From assembly GCA_963816855.1 (NCBI GenBank), contig CAWFMA010000007.1:1-64000 (forward strand): 64,000 bases of DNA, read 5' to 3'. The first letter of the stretch is position 1. Each line of letters opens with the position of its first letter. Position numbers and translations under genes: made by a program. This DNA comes from DASTFP01 sp963816855. GTDB taxonomy: Bacteria > Verrucomicrobiota > Verrucomicrobiia > Chthoniobacterales > Terrimicrobiaceae. The notes under the pieces were generated by a model. That model did not search any database. It worked only from the letters and a program-made list of their open reading frames with translations, and was not told the DNA's origin. Shown here in pieces: positions 43,963 to 52,685 of this stretch.

Positions 43963-44442
43963 CTAATCTTTTGTGCGCGGCAGCGCAACCTTGCCGGTGC
44001 GCGTGAGATCCTTGATGCCGAAGCGGTCCATGAGCATCAGAAATTTGGTCATCTTGCCCTCGGTGCCCGTTACTTCGATGGCCAGGGTTTCGGGTTGCAC
44101 GTCAATGATCTTGGCTCGGAAGACATCGCAGATCTGCATGACTTCCGAACGCGTCTTCGACGTCGCCCGCACGCGAAGGAGAACGAGTTCGCGATCCACG
44201 TACTCCTCATCGCGAAAATCCTGCACGTCGATAACGTCGACCAGCTTTTCTAGCTGTTTGATGACCTGTTCGAGCACCTTGTCGTCCCCGCGGACGACAA
44301 TGGTCATGCGGGAGGCCGTGGCGTCAAGAGTTGGGCCGACGTTCAGAGTGTCAATGTTGAAGCCACGGCCACTGAACATTCCGGCGATGCGGGCGAGAAC
44401 CCCAAACTTGTTTTCAACGAGGATGGAAATCGTGTGGCGCAT
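43963..44442 (-). CDS. ilvN: acetolactate synthase small (regulatory) subunit
   Basis: A 159-residue regulatory subunit. The N-terminal ACT domain (HTISILVENKFGVLARIAGM, GRGFNIDTLNVG) binds valine for feedback inhibition, and a second ACT-like domain follows (ELVLLRVRATSKTRSEVMQI, TGTEGKMTKFLMLMDRFG). The catalytic IlvB subunit is not in the window. It is directly upstream of ilvC in the same orientation. Confidence 0.94.
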   Translation of the reverse strand: MRHTISILVENKFGVLARIAGMFSGRGFNIDTLNVGPTLDATASRMTIVVRGDDKVLEQVIKQLEKLVDVIDVQDFRDEEYVDRELVLLRVRATSKTRSEVMQICDVFRAKIIDVQPETLAIEVTGTEGKMTKFLMLMDRFGIKDLTRTGKVALPRTKD

Positions 44443-44540
44443 GAATCGGCAGGGGCGGTGATAGTGCACAGTCAGCGGCCTAGGCGTCAACCCAAAGGGG
44501 ATTTGTGCCGAGGTGCAACCCCCGCCGACAATCGGGCGAC

Positions 44541-45917
44541 TTACCCCCAGTCACCCGCCTCGACCATTGGAATGCCGCTTTGCGAAACCTTTTCCACGAA
44601 GCCGGTGTGGTAGGTGCCGCGTCGAAAATCGGAGTTTTGCATGATCGCCTGCTGAAAGGGAATGGTCGTCTTGACTCCGGTGATCATGTATTCGCCGAGC
44701 GCGCGAGACATCCGGTGAATGCAGGCCTTCCGGCTGGAGGCGGTCGTGATGACCTTGGCGATCATCGAGTCGTAGTGCGGGGGAATGGGGTATCCGGCGT
44801 AGGCGTGAGAATCGATCCGGACGCCCCGTCCGCCTGGCGCGTAGTAGAGCCCGATCTGTCCCGGGCACGGCATGAAATTGTTGGCCGGATCCTCCGCGTT
44901 GATGCGGCATTCGATCGAGTGGTGCCTGGCGACCGCTTTGACGAGATGGCTGGACAAGTGCTCTCCTGCGGCCACCTGGATTTGCTGCTTTACAAGATCG
45001 CAGCCGTACACTTCCTCGGTGATGGGGTGCTCAACCTGGATGCGGGTATTCATTTCCATGAAATAGAAGTTCCCATCATCGTCGACGAGGTACTCGATCG
45101 TCCCCGCGTTGGCGTAGCCGACATTTTCCGCCAGCTTGATCGAGGCGACGCCCATTCGTTCGCGGAGTTCCGGCGTCATGAGCGGTGAGGGGCATTCCTC
45201 GACGATCTTTTGGTTTCGTCGCTGAATGGAGCAGTCGCGCTCCCCGAGATGCACCACCCGGCCATGCTCGTCCGCGAAGATCTGAAACTCTATGTGATGC
45301 GGATTGATAATGAATTTTTCAATGTAGACATCCGGGTTGCCGAAAGCCTTGTCCGCCTCCAGGCGCGCGGCGTGATAGCCTTGTATCAAGCTTCCTTCAT
45401 TGCTGGCGACGCGCATTCCGCGGCCCCCTCCGCCCGCCACTGCCTTGATCATCACCGGAAAGCCGACCTTTCGGGCGACTCTTACCGCTTCTTCCTCGCG
45501 CTCCACCGTCCCGTCGCTTCCCGGAGAAACCGGAATCCCCGCCCGGCGAGCGCACTCGCGAGCGGAATTTTTGTCTCCCATCAGCCGGATGGCGCTCGCT
45601 GGAGGTCCGACAAACTTGATATTGCAGCTGGCGCAAACCTCGGCGAAGTGGCCGTTTTCGGCGAGGAAGCCGTAGCCGGGGTGAATCGCGTCCACGTCGG
45701 CGATCTCCGCAGCGCTGATGATCCGATCGATTTTGAGGTAGCTTTCGGGACTGGGCGCAGGCCCGATGCAAATGGCTTCATCCGCCAGTTGGACGTGGAG
45801 ACTTTCCAGGTCGGGCTCGGAATAGACGGCGACGGTCTGAATCCCGAGTTCTTTGCAGGCTCGGATGATCCGGAGGGCGATTTCGCCCCGATTCGCGATG
45901 AGGATTTTCTTGAACAT
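44541..45917 (-). CDS. accC: acetyl-CoA carboxylase biotin carboxylase subunit
   Basis: ATP-grasp enzyme that carboxylates the biotin on AccB, 458 residues. KILIANRGEIALRIIRACKE opens the protein. The ATP-binding glycine loop AVAGGGGRGMRVA, HIEFQIFADEHG, NQKIVEECPSP, EMNTRIQVEHPITE and IECRINAEDP are all present. It follows accB on the minus strand after 48 bases, the usual pairing for the first committed step of fatty-acid synthesis. Confidence 0.97.
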   Translation of the reverse strand: MFKKILIANRGEIALRIIRACKELGIQTVAVYSEPDLESLHVQLADEAICIGPAPSPESYLKIDRIISAAEIADVDAIHPGYGFLAENGHFAEVCASCNIKFVGPPASAIRLMGDKNSARECARRAGIPVSPGSDGTVEREEEAVRVARKVGFPVMIKAVAGGGGRGMRVASNEGSLIQGYHAARLEADKAFGNPDVYIEKFIINPHHIEFQIFADEHGRVVHLGERDCSIQRRNQKIVEECPSPLMTPELRERMGVASIKLAENVGYANAGTIEYLVDDDGNFYFMEMNTRIQVEHPITEEVYGCDLVKQQIQVAAGEHLSSHLVKAVARHHSIECRINAEDPANNFMPCPGQIGLYYAPGGRGVRIDSHAYAGYPIPPHYDSMIAKVITTASSRKACIHRMSRALGEYMITGVKTTIPFQQAIMQNSDFRRGTYHTGFVEKVSQSGIPMVEAGDWG

Positions 45918-45965
45918 TACCTGACGATTGACCGGATCTTCGGGCGACTGCGCGCTCCGGTACCC

Positions 45966-46421
45966 TTATTTGACCCGAAAGAGAACCTGCCCAAACTGGA
46001 CCGGCTTTCCGTTTTCCGCACATACCTCCGCAACGACGCCGGAAACCTCGGCTTTGATCTCATTCATCACCTTCATCGCTTCAATGATGCAGACGACCGT
46101 TTCCGCGGTAACCTCCTGACCGACGGAGATGTAGGGAGCCGCCTCGGGCGACGGAGCCGCGTAGAAGGTGCCGACCATGGGCGATTTGATCTCCTTGTGC
46201 AGAGGGGCTTCTGCAGCGGATTCGCTCGCGGCGTGGGCCTGAGCCGAGGCGGCTGCGGCCGGGACCGCCGGCGCCACGGCCAGGACGTGCGTGGGGCTGT
46301 CGGGGCTCGCGGTCTTCATCGTAATCTTGAAGCCTTCGCGTTCCATTTTGAAGACGGTAAGACCGTTCTTCTTCATCAGGTCGATCAGGGTGCGAATCTC
46401 TTTTAGGTCCACGGGCAGCAA
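45966..46421 (-). CDS. accB: biotin carboxyl carrier protein of acetyl-CoA carboxylase
   Basis: A 151-residue carrier. N-terminal domain (LKEIRTLIDLMKKNGLTVFK), Ala/Pro-rich linker (residues 45-75) and C-terminal biotinyl domain with Lys117 in IIEAMKVMNE. It presents carboxybiotin to the transferase. It is transcribed with accC and lies back to back with secG. Confidence 0.96.
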   Translation of the reverse strand: MLPVDLKEIRTLIDLMKKNGLTVFKMEREGFKITMKTASPDSPTHVLAVAPAVPAAAASAQAHAASESAAEAPLHKEIKSPMVGTFYAAPSPEAAPYISVGQEVTAETVVCIIEAMKVMNEIKAEVSGVVAEVCAENGKPVQFGQVLFRVK

Positions 46422-46528
46422 GCTTGAGGGGAACGGAGCGTCTCATGATGCGCGCAGGGGGTCAAGAGATTCGAAAGGAAGGGCCTTTACAAATGAGACC
46501 CGATGGCGCAGCGTTCCGCCTTTTCCAT

Positions 46529-46953
46529 ATGTGGTTGATAGTCCCCATTCTGCTGACCCTGCATGTCATCGTTTGCCTGCTGTTGGTGCTGGTTGTTTTG
46601 ATGCAGCTTCCCCGCAGCGAAGGCCTTGGAGCTGCATTTGGGGGCGCGGTGACTGAGAACATTTTTGGCGCGCAAACGACCCATGTGCTCGCAAAATTTA
46701 CCGTTTGGCTCGGGGTGGCCTTTTTTGCGATCACACTTTTGCTGGCCATTGCCTACTCCCAAAGGGAAAGGGGGCGAACGCCTGTGCAGCGCGAACTCCT
46801 GAATCCGGCGGCCCCGGCGTGCCGTCTGCCGGCACTCCGGCGGCCCCGGCGTCGATCCGAGCCAGCACTCCCGCCGAGGCAGCGGCTCCCGCTCAGCCCA
46901 GCCCCGAGGCGACAGCTTCACCGTCATCGACGCCGGCGCCCACAACGCCCTAG
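46529..46953 (+). CDS. secG: preprotein translocase subunit SecG, tail frameshifted
   Basis: Small SecYEG component with two membrane helices: LIVPILLTLHVIVCLLLVLV and FTVWLGVAFFAITLLLAIAY, joined by the hallmark LMQLPRSEGLGAAFGGAV loop. From ATG 46529 the core is intact. After NPAAPA (about 46815) one inserted base would restore the Ala/Pro/Thr-rich tail VPSAGTPAAPASIRAST that ends at 46953; in the present frame the tail becomes Arg-rich. Long Ala/Pro tails are usual in verrucomicrobial SecG, so I treat the indel as a likely sequence error. Confidence 0.8.
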
Positions 46954-47277
46954 GAGACTGTAGAAATCCCCGCGTATGCCACGTTGCAGTCAATTTTCGG
47001 AAGATCGCAAGGAGCCAAGCGCAGACTTGATGGGGTGTGGGGCCCCCATCTCCCCACAATGCCGTAGTGCTCCGCGCAAGCTCGGCGACATAACGAGGAC
47101 CGAAAATTGGCGCAACCCGGAGGGCGTGAGCTCTTTGGGGCATCTCTCGGCGTCCTTCCTCGGTTACAGCCCCTTTGGGGGATGCGCCTTCGTCGCTCCA
47201 CCGATATCTGCCCCAAATAGCCCACGCGTGACATGCGAGGGTATTTCATCCTAGGCGCCTTTCCCGGGCGGGAAGTC
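46954..47277. other. intergenic with conserved-looking open frame on the minus strand
   Basis: About 320 bases between secG and panC. The minus strand is open from about 47133 to a stop at 46990, reading TPSGLRQFSVLVMSPSLRG, ALRHCGEMGAPHPIKSALGS and LRSSEN. It has no start or domain that I can support, but the wording resembles spurious small ORFs that I associate with dispersed intergenic repeats. I cannot confirm this here. Confidence 0.3.
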
Positions 47278-48115
47278 GTGAAGGTGGTCAAGTCGCCGGA
47301 AGCTGCGCGCGACGTTCGAACGCGAACGCGGGGCCGGGTGGTCCTGGTTCCCACGATGGGCGCCTTGCACGAAGCCCACGCCGCCTTGTTTCGCCGGGCC
47401 CGGAAGCTGGCGGGAGAAAAGGGAAAGGTCATCGTTTCCCTGTTCGTCAATCCGCTCCAGTTTGGACCCAGGGAGGATTACGCCGGCTACCCTCGCTCGC
47501 CGGTGCGGGATCTGGAGATTTGCCGCGCTTGCGGAGTAGACCTTGCTTTCGCTCCGACCGCCCGGCAAATGTACCGCTCCGATCGCTCCGTTTTCGTCGA
47601 CGAGATCTCGCTGTCCCGCCATCTGTGCGGCGCCTCAAGGCCGGGCCATTTCCGCGGGGTCTGCACCGTTGTGGCAAAGCTCTTTCTCATCCTCCGGCCG
47701 GATATTGCGGTCTTCGGGGAGAAGGATTGGCAGCAGCTTTGTATCATTCGCAAAATGGTGCAAGGACTTGAGTTTTTCGATTCGGGTCGTCGGGCACCCG
47801 ACGATTCGCGAAGCAGACGGCTTGGCAATTAGTTCGCGCAACAAGTATCTCACCTCCGAGGAACGCGCCGTGGCGCCCAGGATCTACTCGGCCCTGCGCG
47901 CCGCGATCGAACGCAGGCGGGTCCGCGACATTGTGAGGACCGGGCGCCGTCTGATTGAGGAGATCCCTGGCGCCAAGCTCGACTATCTCGAGCTTGTTGA
48001 GGCCGAGACCATCGAGCCGGCGAGGGATCTCCGGCGCCCGGCGAGGCTTGCCGCGGCGGTTTTTCTCGGCAAGGCGCGTTTGATTGATAACGTCGCCGTA
48101 GCCCCGCGGGCTTAG
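47278..48115 (+). pseudogene. panC: pantothenate synthetase, one frame break
   Basis: Joins pantoate and beta-alanine with ATP to make pantothenate for CoA. The first frame has VLVPTMGALHEAHAALFRRA (HIGH-like), VIVSLFVNPLQFGPREDYAGYPR, ICRACGVDLAFAPTA, LCGASRPGHFRGVCTVVAKL and VFGEKDWQQLCIIRKM. At about 47770-47795 the frame shifts, then HPTIREADGLAISSRNKYLT and the rest follow in another frame to 48115. Both halves are otherwise perfect, so a one-base error near the T-run or GGG is the simplest explanation. GTG 47278 is taken as start. Confidence 0.8.
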
Positions 48116-48173
48116 AAACGCCCGACTATCCCCTCTAGATCATGCATTTTCCCTCTGCAGTTTTCGGCAAGTC

Positions 48174-49763
48174 ATGAGGGAATTCGACTTCATCGTGATC
48201 GGGAGCGGAATCGCCGGGCTGACGTTTGCGCTGAAGGCGGCCGCGAAAGGCTCGGTCGCGCTCGTGACCAAACGAAACCTCGCGGATTCGAACACCGCTT
48301 GGGCCCAGGGCGGCGTGGCGTGTGTCGTGAGCGAGGAGGATTCGTTCGACCTCCACATCCAGGACACGCTGGTGGCCGGCGCCGGTCTCTGCAACGAGGA
48401 AGCGGTGCGCGCCGTCGTGACCGAGGGTCCCGATCGCATCGCGGAGCTCATGAACCTCGGAATGCATTTCGACGAGAGAGAATTGGAGGATGGCGGCCGA
48501 GAGCTCGATCTCGGCCGGGAGGGAGGGCATTCCAAGCGCCGGGTGCTCCATTTTCAAGACCATACGGGATTTGAAATCGAGCGGACCCTGGTCGGACAGA
48601 TTTTCGGCCATTCGAGCATTACCGTTCTCGAGAATCACATGGCCGTCGATTTTCTCACGACCGGAAAACTGGGCTATGCCATGCAGGATTGCTGCGTCGG
48701 CGTTTACGTTCTCGACGAGGAAACCGGCGAGGTCGAGACGCTGCGAAGCGACATCAACGTGTTGGCGACCGGCGGGTGCGGGAAGGTTTACCTTTACACA
48801 ACAAATCCGGATATCGCCACCGGCGACGGAGTGGCGATGGCCTGGCGGGCGGGCGCCATCATCGCCAACATGGAGTTCGTCCAGTTTCATCCAACCTGCC
48901 TCTACCACACCGAGGCGAAATCCTTTCTCATCTCCGAAGCGGTCCGCGGGGAAGGCGGTCTTCTTCTCGACGCCAAGCAACGAAGATTCATGGAGCAGTA
49001 TCATCCGAAAATGGAGCTCGCCCCCCGGGACATCGTCGCGCGCGCGATCGATGCGGAAATGAAACGCAGCGGGAGCAAGTGCGTCTTTCTGGACATCACG
49101 GGCAAGCCGGCGCAATTCGTCAAGTCGCGCTTCCCGTCAATCTACAAGACCTGCCTGAGTTACGGCATCGATATTACCTCGCAGCCGATCCCTGTTGTTC
49201 CGGCGGCCCACTATCAGTGCGGAGGGGTCAAGACCGACCTGAATGGCGAGACCAGTCTTCGTGGGCTCTACGCGATCGGCGAGGCGGCCAGCACGGGCCT
49301 TCATGGAGCGAACCGCCTGGCCAGCAATTCCCTCCTGGAGGGACTCGTTCTGGCTCATCGCGCCTTCGAGAAATCAACGCGCCATCGCAAAAGCCGCGTC
49401 GAGTTTGCTTTGCCGGAGTGGCGTCCCGGTCAAGTGCAAGACCTCGATGAGTTCGTGGTCATCTATCATAATTGGGACGAGATTCGCCGGCTGATGTGGG
49501 ACTATGTAGGCATCGTCCGGACGGACAAGCGCCTCCAGCGCGCGGCCACCCGGCTTCGCAATCTTCATGCGGAGGTCCAGGAATTCTACTGGAACTTCAA
49601 GGTCTCGACGGAACTGCTGGAGCTGCGCAACCTCGTCACCGTGGCTTCGCTAATTGTCGACTGCGCCATCAGTCGCCGCGAAAGCCGGGGCCTGCACTAC
49701 ACGCTCGACTATCCGGAGGCCGACCCCCGTTTTGTCCGCGACACCACGATGCGCCGAATCTGA
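48174..49763 (+). CDS. nadB: L-aspartate oxidase
   Basis: FAD enzyme that oxidises aspartate to iminoaspartate, the first step of NAD synthesis, 529 residues. FAD motif DFIVIGSGIAGLTFALKAAA; NTAWAQGGVACVVSEEDSF; RREVLHF-type loop (SKRRVLHFQDHTG); active-site QFHPTCLYH; SEAVRGEGGLL; and AAHYQCGGVKTDLNGETSL with ASTGLHGANRLASNSLLEGL. The C-terminal helical domain is complete. nadA and nadC are not in the window. Confidence 0.95.
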   Translation: MREFDFIVIGSGIAGLTFALKAAAKGSVALVTKRNLADSNTAWAQGGVACVVSEEDSFDLHIQDTLVAGAGLCNEEAVRAVVTEGPDRIAELMNLGMHFDERELEDGGRELDLGREGGHSKRRVLHFQDHTGFEIERTLVGQIFGHSSITVLENHMAVDFLTTGKLGYAMQDCCVGVYVLDEETGEVETLRSDINVLATGGCGKVYLYTTNPDIATGDGVAMAWRAGAIIANMEFVQFHPTCLYHTEAKSFLISEAVRGEGGLLLDAKQRRFMEQYHPKMELAPRDIVARAIDAEMKRSGSKCVFLDITGKPAQFVKSRFPSIYKTCLSYGIDITSQPIPVVPAAHYQCGGVKTDLNGETSLRGLYAIGEAASTGLHGANRLASNSLLEGLVLAHRAFEKSTRHRKSRVEFALPEWRPGQVQDLDEFVVIYHNWDEIRRLMWDYVGIVRTDKRLQRAATRLRNLHAEVQEFYWNFKVSTELLELRNLVTVASLIVDCAISRRESRGLHYTLDYPEADPRFVRDTTMRRI

Positions 49764-49829
49764 GCCCGGGATTTATTGTGTTGCGGGATGGCTTTCGAGT
49801 GGCGATAGTGGGCGTCCCACCAGTTCGGC

Positions 49830-50672
49830 ATGAAACTCGCTCCAACCATACTGGCAATTTTTTTCGTTAGCGCAACGTTAAGGGCTTCCGAAGCGCAGTC
49901 GGCGATATCGAGCAGCCTTGATTTTCAGAAGGAGGCCATGCGTCTGCGGGAGAACGCGCTGCTGAAGCTCGAACCTCAGGTCGTCGCGCCGACGAACTTC
50001 CGTTCGGGATTCAATCGTTATCCGTGGAAGCGGAGCATAGTGACCACGGTCTTCTGGGTTGGGGAGCGTCCCACGGCGAACAATCCCGTCCCCAACTACA
50101 AGAGTTCGTGGGATCCGCGATGGGCGCAAAACTACGGCGGGTTGGACACTCCTGAGCCTTCGCAAAGAAGAAACTACATTCCCATCCGATTCGTTCCCCG
50201 GCAGAACCCGTTTTACGTGGCGCTTCCCTATAACGACGTGACACGGGGGACTACGAAACCGGAAGCGCGCAGGGCCATTCCCTGGTTCAAACAAGCATTC
50301 GAAAGGCCCGGAAAAAGCGTGCTCAAGGGCCGCTGGGTCGCGATTAAGCGCGGCGCAAAGATCTGCTACGCGCAGTGGGAGGATTGCGGACCGTTTCGCA
50401 CGGACCACTGGCAATACGTGTTCGGCAACGACCGGCCCCTCCCCAATTTGAATCAGGGCGCCGGGCTCGACGTCTCCCCCGCGGTGCGCGACTATCTCGA
50501 AATGGGCGGCAAAGACGTCTGCGATTGGAAATTCGTGGAGGCGCGCGATGTTCCCAACGGGCCGTGGACCAGGCTGGGCGAGAACAATACCTTTGTGCTG
50601 CAACGCCGCGGGGCGAATCTTTTCATGGTGGACCGGAATAACGCCTACGGTGCCCGAAGACAGGTTGATTGA
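49830..50672 (+). CDS. secreted hypothetical protein
   Basis: A 280-residue exported protein with signal peptide MKLAPTILAIFFVSATLRASEA. The mature part is rich in Trp/Tyr/Pro motifs: TTVFWVGERPTANNPVPNYK, SWDPRWAQNYGGLD, NPFYVALPYND, CYAQWEDCGPFRTDHWQYVF and GLDVSPAVRDYLEMGGKDVC. The regular spacing of such blocks suggests a conserved beta-rich extracytoplasmic domain. I think it belongs to a family of hypothetical proteins common in Verrucomicrobiota, but cannot name a function. Confidence 0.7.
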   Translation: MKLAPTILAIFFVSATLRASEAQSAISSSLDFQKEAMRLRENALLKLEPQVVAPTNFRSGFNRYPWKRSIVTTVFWVGERPTANNPVPNYKSSWDPRWAQNYGGLDTPEPSQRRNYIPIRFVPRQNPFYVALPYNDVTRGTTKPEARRAIPWFKQAFERPGKSVLKGRWVAIKRGAKICYAQWEDCGPFRTDHWQYVFGNDRPLPNLNQGAGLDVSPAVRDYLEMGGKDVCDWKFVEARDVPNGPWTRLGENNTFVLQRRGANLFMVDRNNAYGARRQVD

Positions 50673-50792
50673 ACTCGCATTGCGGGCCGCGCTTTCCATC
50701 CTGCGCCCAAGATTAAGTATTTAAGGCTCTGGCGTTCCAAGGAGCCCGGGAGCGGAAGGTTTCGAGGAGAAAACCGGGACTGCTACCGAATG

Positions 50793-52685
50793 CTAATCCT
50801 TTACGAGCGCCAGCATGGCCTGGGCGGCTTCTTCGGGTGCGACCGCATGCATGCATCGAAAATCAAGCGGGCACTCGCGCAGAAAGCAGGGGCTGCATTC
50901 CACCTGGTGGCGGAGGATCGTGCTGGTCGGTGACCGAGGCCCGGTCAACCGGGGCTCGGTCGATCCGAAGACCGCGACCAGCGGAATTCCGAGAGCATCG
51001 GCCAGATGCATCGTTCCCGTGTCGTTGGTAAGGAGCGCCCGAAATGAGCTCAGGCGCTTCATCAGCTCATCGAGCGACGTTTTTCCCGCAAGATTCTCGG
51101 CGCTTCCTTCGAATCCCTGCAGGATTTCGTCGGCCACCGTTCGGTCATTCTCGGTTCCAACGACCACCCACGAGCAAGGTAATTTTTCCGAGACCAGTTG
51201 CATGGTCTTTCGAAAGCGCTCGGCGGGCCAGCGCTTGGCGGGCCCGTATTCGGAACCTGGGCAGACGCCAAGCACTCGCCGGTCCCCCCTCGTTCGCACG
51301 CGCGGAGCGTTGATCGGCGGAGGCTCGACCGCTCCGCAGCGCTCCGCAATGTGAAAGTATCTGTCGGCTTGGTGTCTGGGGGGACCGGTCTTCTTTTTTT
51401 TCGGCTCGTCGATGATTTGCGTGAGCAGCGTGGAGCGCAGGTGCCCGCGGAATCCGACCCTTCGAGGAATTCCCGCCAGCCACGCCTCGGCGGCGGCCCG
51501 GAAAGAATTCGGGAGAAGAATGGCGGCCTCAAAACGTCCGCGTATCTTTTTGGCGACGGCGAAGATCGATTCTTCGGGCGCAAAGGAGATCACTTCGTCA
51601 ACTTCGGCAATCGTTTTCCAGAAGGCGGCGAGTTTCTCCGGAGTCAGGATGGAAAGCCGGGCGTCCGGACGTCCGAGGCGAAACGCCCGCACGGCGCGGA
51701 GGCTCATGACCGCGTCGCCGAGCCAATTGGGCGAGCGCACGACGAAGCGAAAAGGATAGAGCTTTGCGGGGTCGGAGCCAGGAGGCAGATAGATCCCGCG
51801 CTTTTGTCTGGCAATGAGAAGGTTCGGCCACGGCGTCTTCCAACGGTTGTGAACCCAGAACCAATCCGCGGGCGATTGGCGGATCTGCCGTTCGAGAACG
51901 GCGTTGATATCCGCCGTCAGTTGCTCCGGGTTCTTTCGATCGTAGGGGATTTCCTCTTCGTAAACGATCCGCCAGCGCGCAAAGCCGGAGGTGAAGATCG
52001 CTGCCGGCACCACCGCGGAGTTCGTACGAATGGCCAAGGCAGCGGCCAGCGGCGAGTTCGAGCAGAGGCGGTTGAAAAAGGGCATCCAGATTCCCCCGTT
52101 GCCCGCGCTCTGATCCACCAACACCGCAGTGGATCCCGGCCTCCGCAGCAAGGCGATTGCGGCTTGGAAGCCTTCTTTCCGATCAAAGGTTTCGACCCCC
52201 TTGCGGCGGTCGCGATTGATCAATTCGTCCAGATGGCGATTGCGCAGCGCCTGATAGACTGTTCCGAAGCGCGTCTCGGGGCGCTGGAAAGCGGCTTGCG
52301 CATAGAGTTCCCAGCTCCCCATGTGGCTGATGGCCAGCACCACTCCCCTCCCGCTCAGGATATTTCTCTCGACGACTTCGCTGTTCACAAACGGTGCCAC
52401 CCGCAGGATGGTCCGCTGGGGAAGCACGGCAAACTTGAATGCGCAGACGCCGTTTGCGCCCAGTGTCGTGAAATGGCGAAACGTCAGACGTCGGATCTCC
52501 GCAGGGGTCTTTTCGTTCACGAACGCCGCCGAAAGATTTTCCATTGCAAGCTTGCGATACCGGGGCAGAATCGCCCACAAGAAGGCGCCAATGGCTTGGC
52601 CAAGCGCAAAGCATGCCGCGAGCGGGAGCGTGCGGATCAGAGTGATCGCGCCCAGGGCAAGCCAGTAAACCAAGCGATCCAACAT
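50793..52685 (-). CDS. fused lipid A acyltransferase (LpxL-like) and heptosyltransferase (WaaF-like)
   Basis: A 630-residue two-domain protein. Residues 1-300 are a lysophospholipid/lipid A acyltransferase: N-terminal membrane helix, HMGSWE at 121-126 (HX4E active site), VLVDQSAGNGGIWMPFF and PADWFWVHNRWKT. Residues about 312-630 are a GT9 glycosyltransferase: FRFVVRSPNWLGDAVMSLRA, GVCPGSEYGPAKRWPAERF, LLTNDTGTMHLADALGIPLV, FGSTEPRLTGP. The enzymes are normally separate steps in LPS assembly, adding an acyl chain to lipid A and an ADP-heptose to the inner core. There is no stop or start between them, so this is a true fusion in sequence. Confidence 0.88.
   Translation of the reverse strand: MLDRLVYWLALGAITLIRTLPLAACFALGQAIGAFLWAILPRYRKLAMENLSAAFVNEKTPAEIRRLTFRHFTTLGANGVCAFKFAVLPQRTILRVAPFVNSEVVERNILSGRGVVLAISHMGSWELYAQAAFQRPETRFGTVYQALRNRHLDELINRDRRKGVETFDRKEGFQAAIALLRRPGSTAVLVDQSAGNGGIWMPFFNRLCSNSPLAAALAIRTNSAVVPAAIFTSGFARWRIVYEEEIPYDRKNPEQLTADINAVLERQIRQSPADWFWVHNRWKTPWPNLLIARQKRGIYLPPGSDPAKLYPFRFVVRSPNWLGDAVMSLRAVRAFRLGRPDARLSILTPEKLAAFWKTIAEVDEVISFAPEESIFAVAKKIRGRFEAAILLPNSFRAAAEAWLAGIPRRVGFRGHLRSTLLTQIIDEPKKKKTGPPRHQADRYFHIAERCGAVEPPPINAPRVRTRGDRRVLGVCPGSEYGPAKRWPAERFRKTMQLVSEKLPCSWVVVGTENDRTVADEILQGFEGSAENLAGKTSLDELMKRLSSFRALLTNDTGTMHLADALGIPLVAVFGSTEPRLTGPRSPTSTILRHQVECSPCFLRECPLDFRCMHAVAPEEAAQAMLALVKD

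Noticed and set aside
45210..46406. 398-codon plus-strand ORF
   Set aside because: Antisense to accC and accB.
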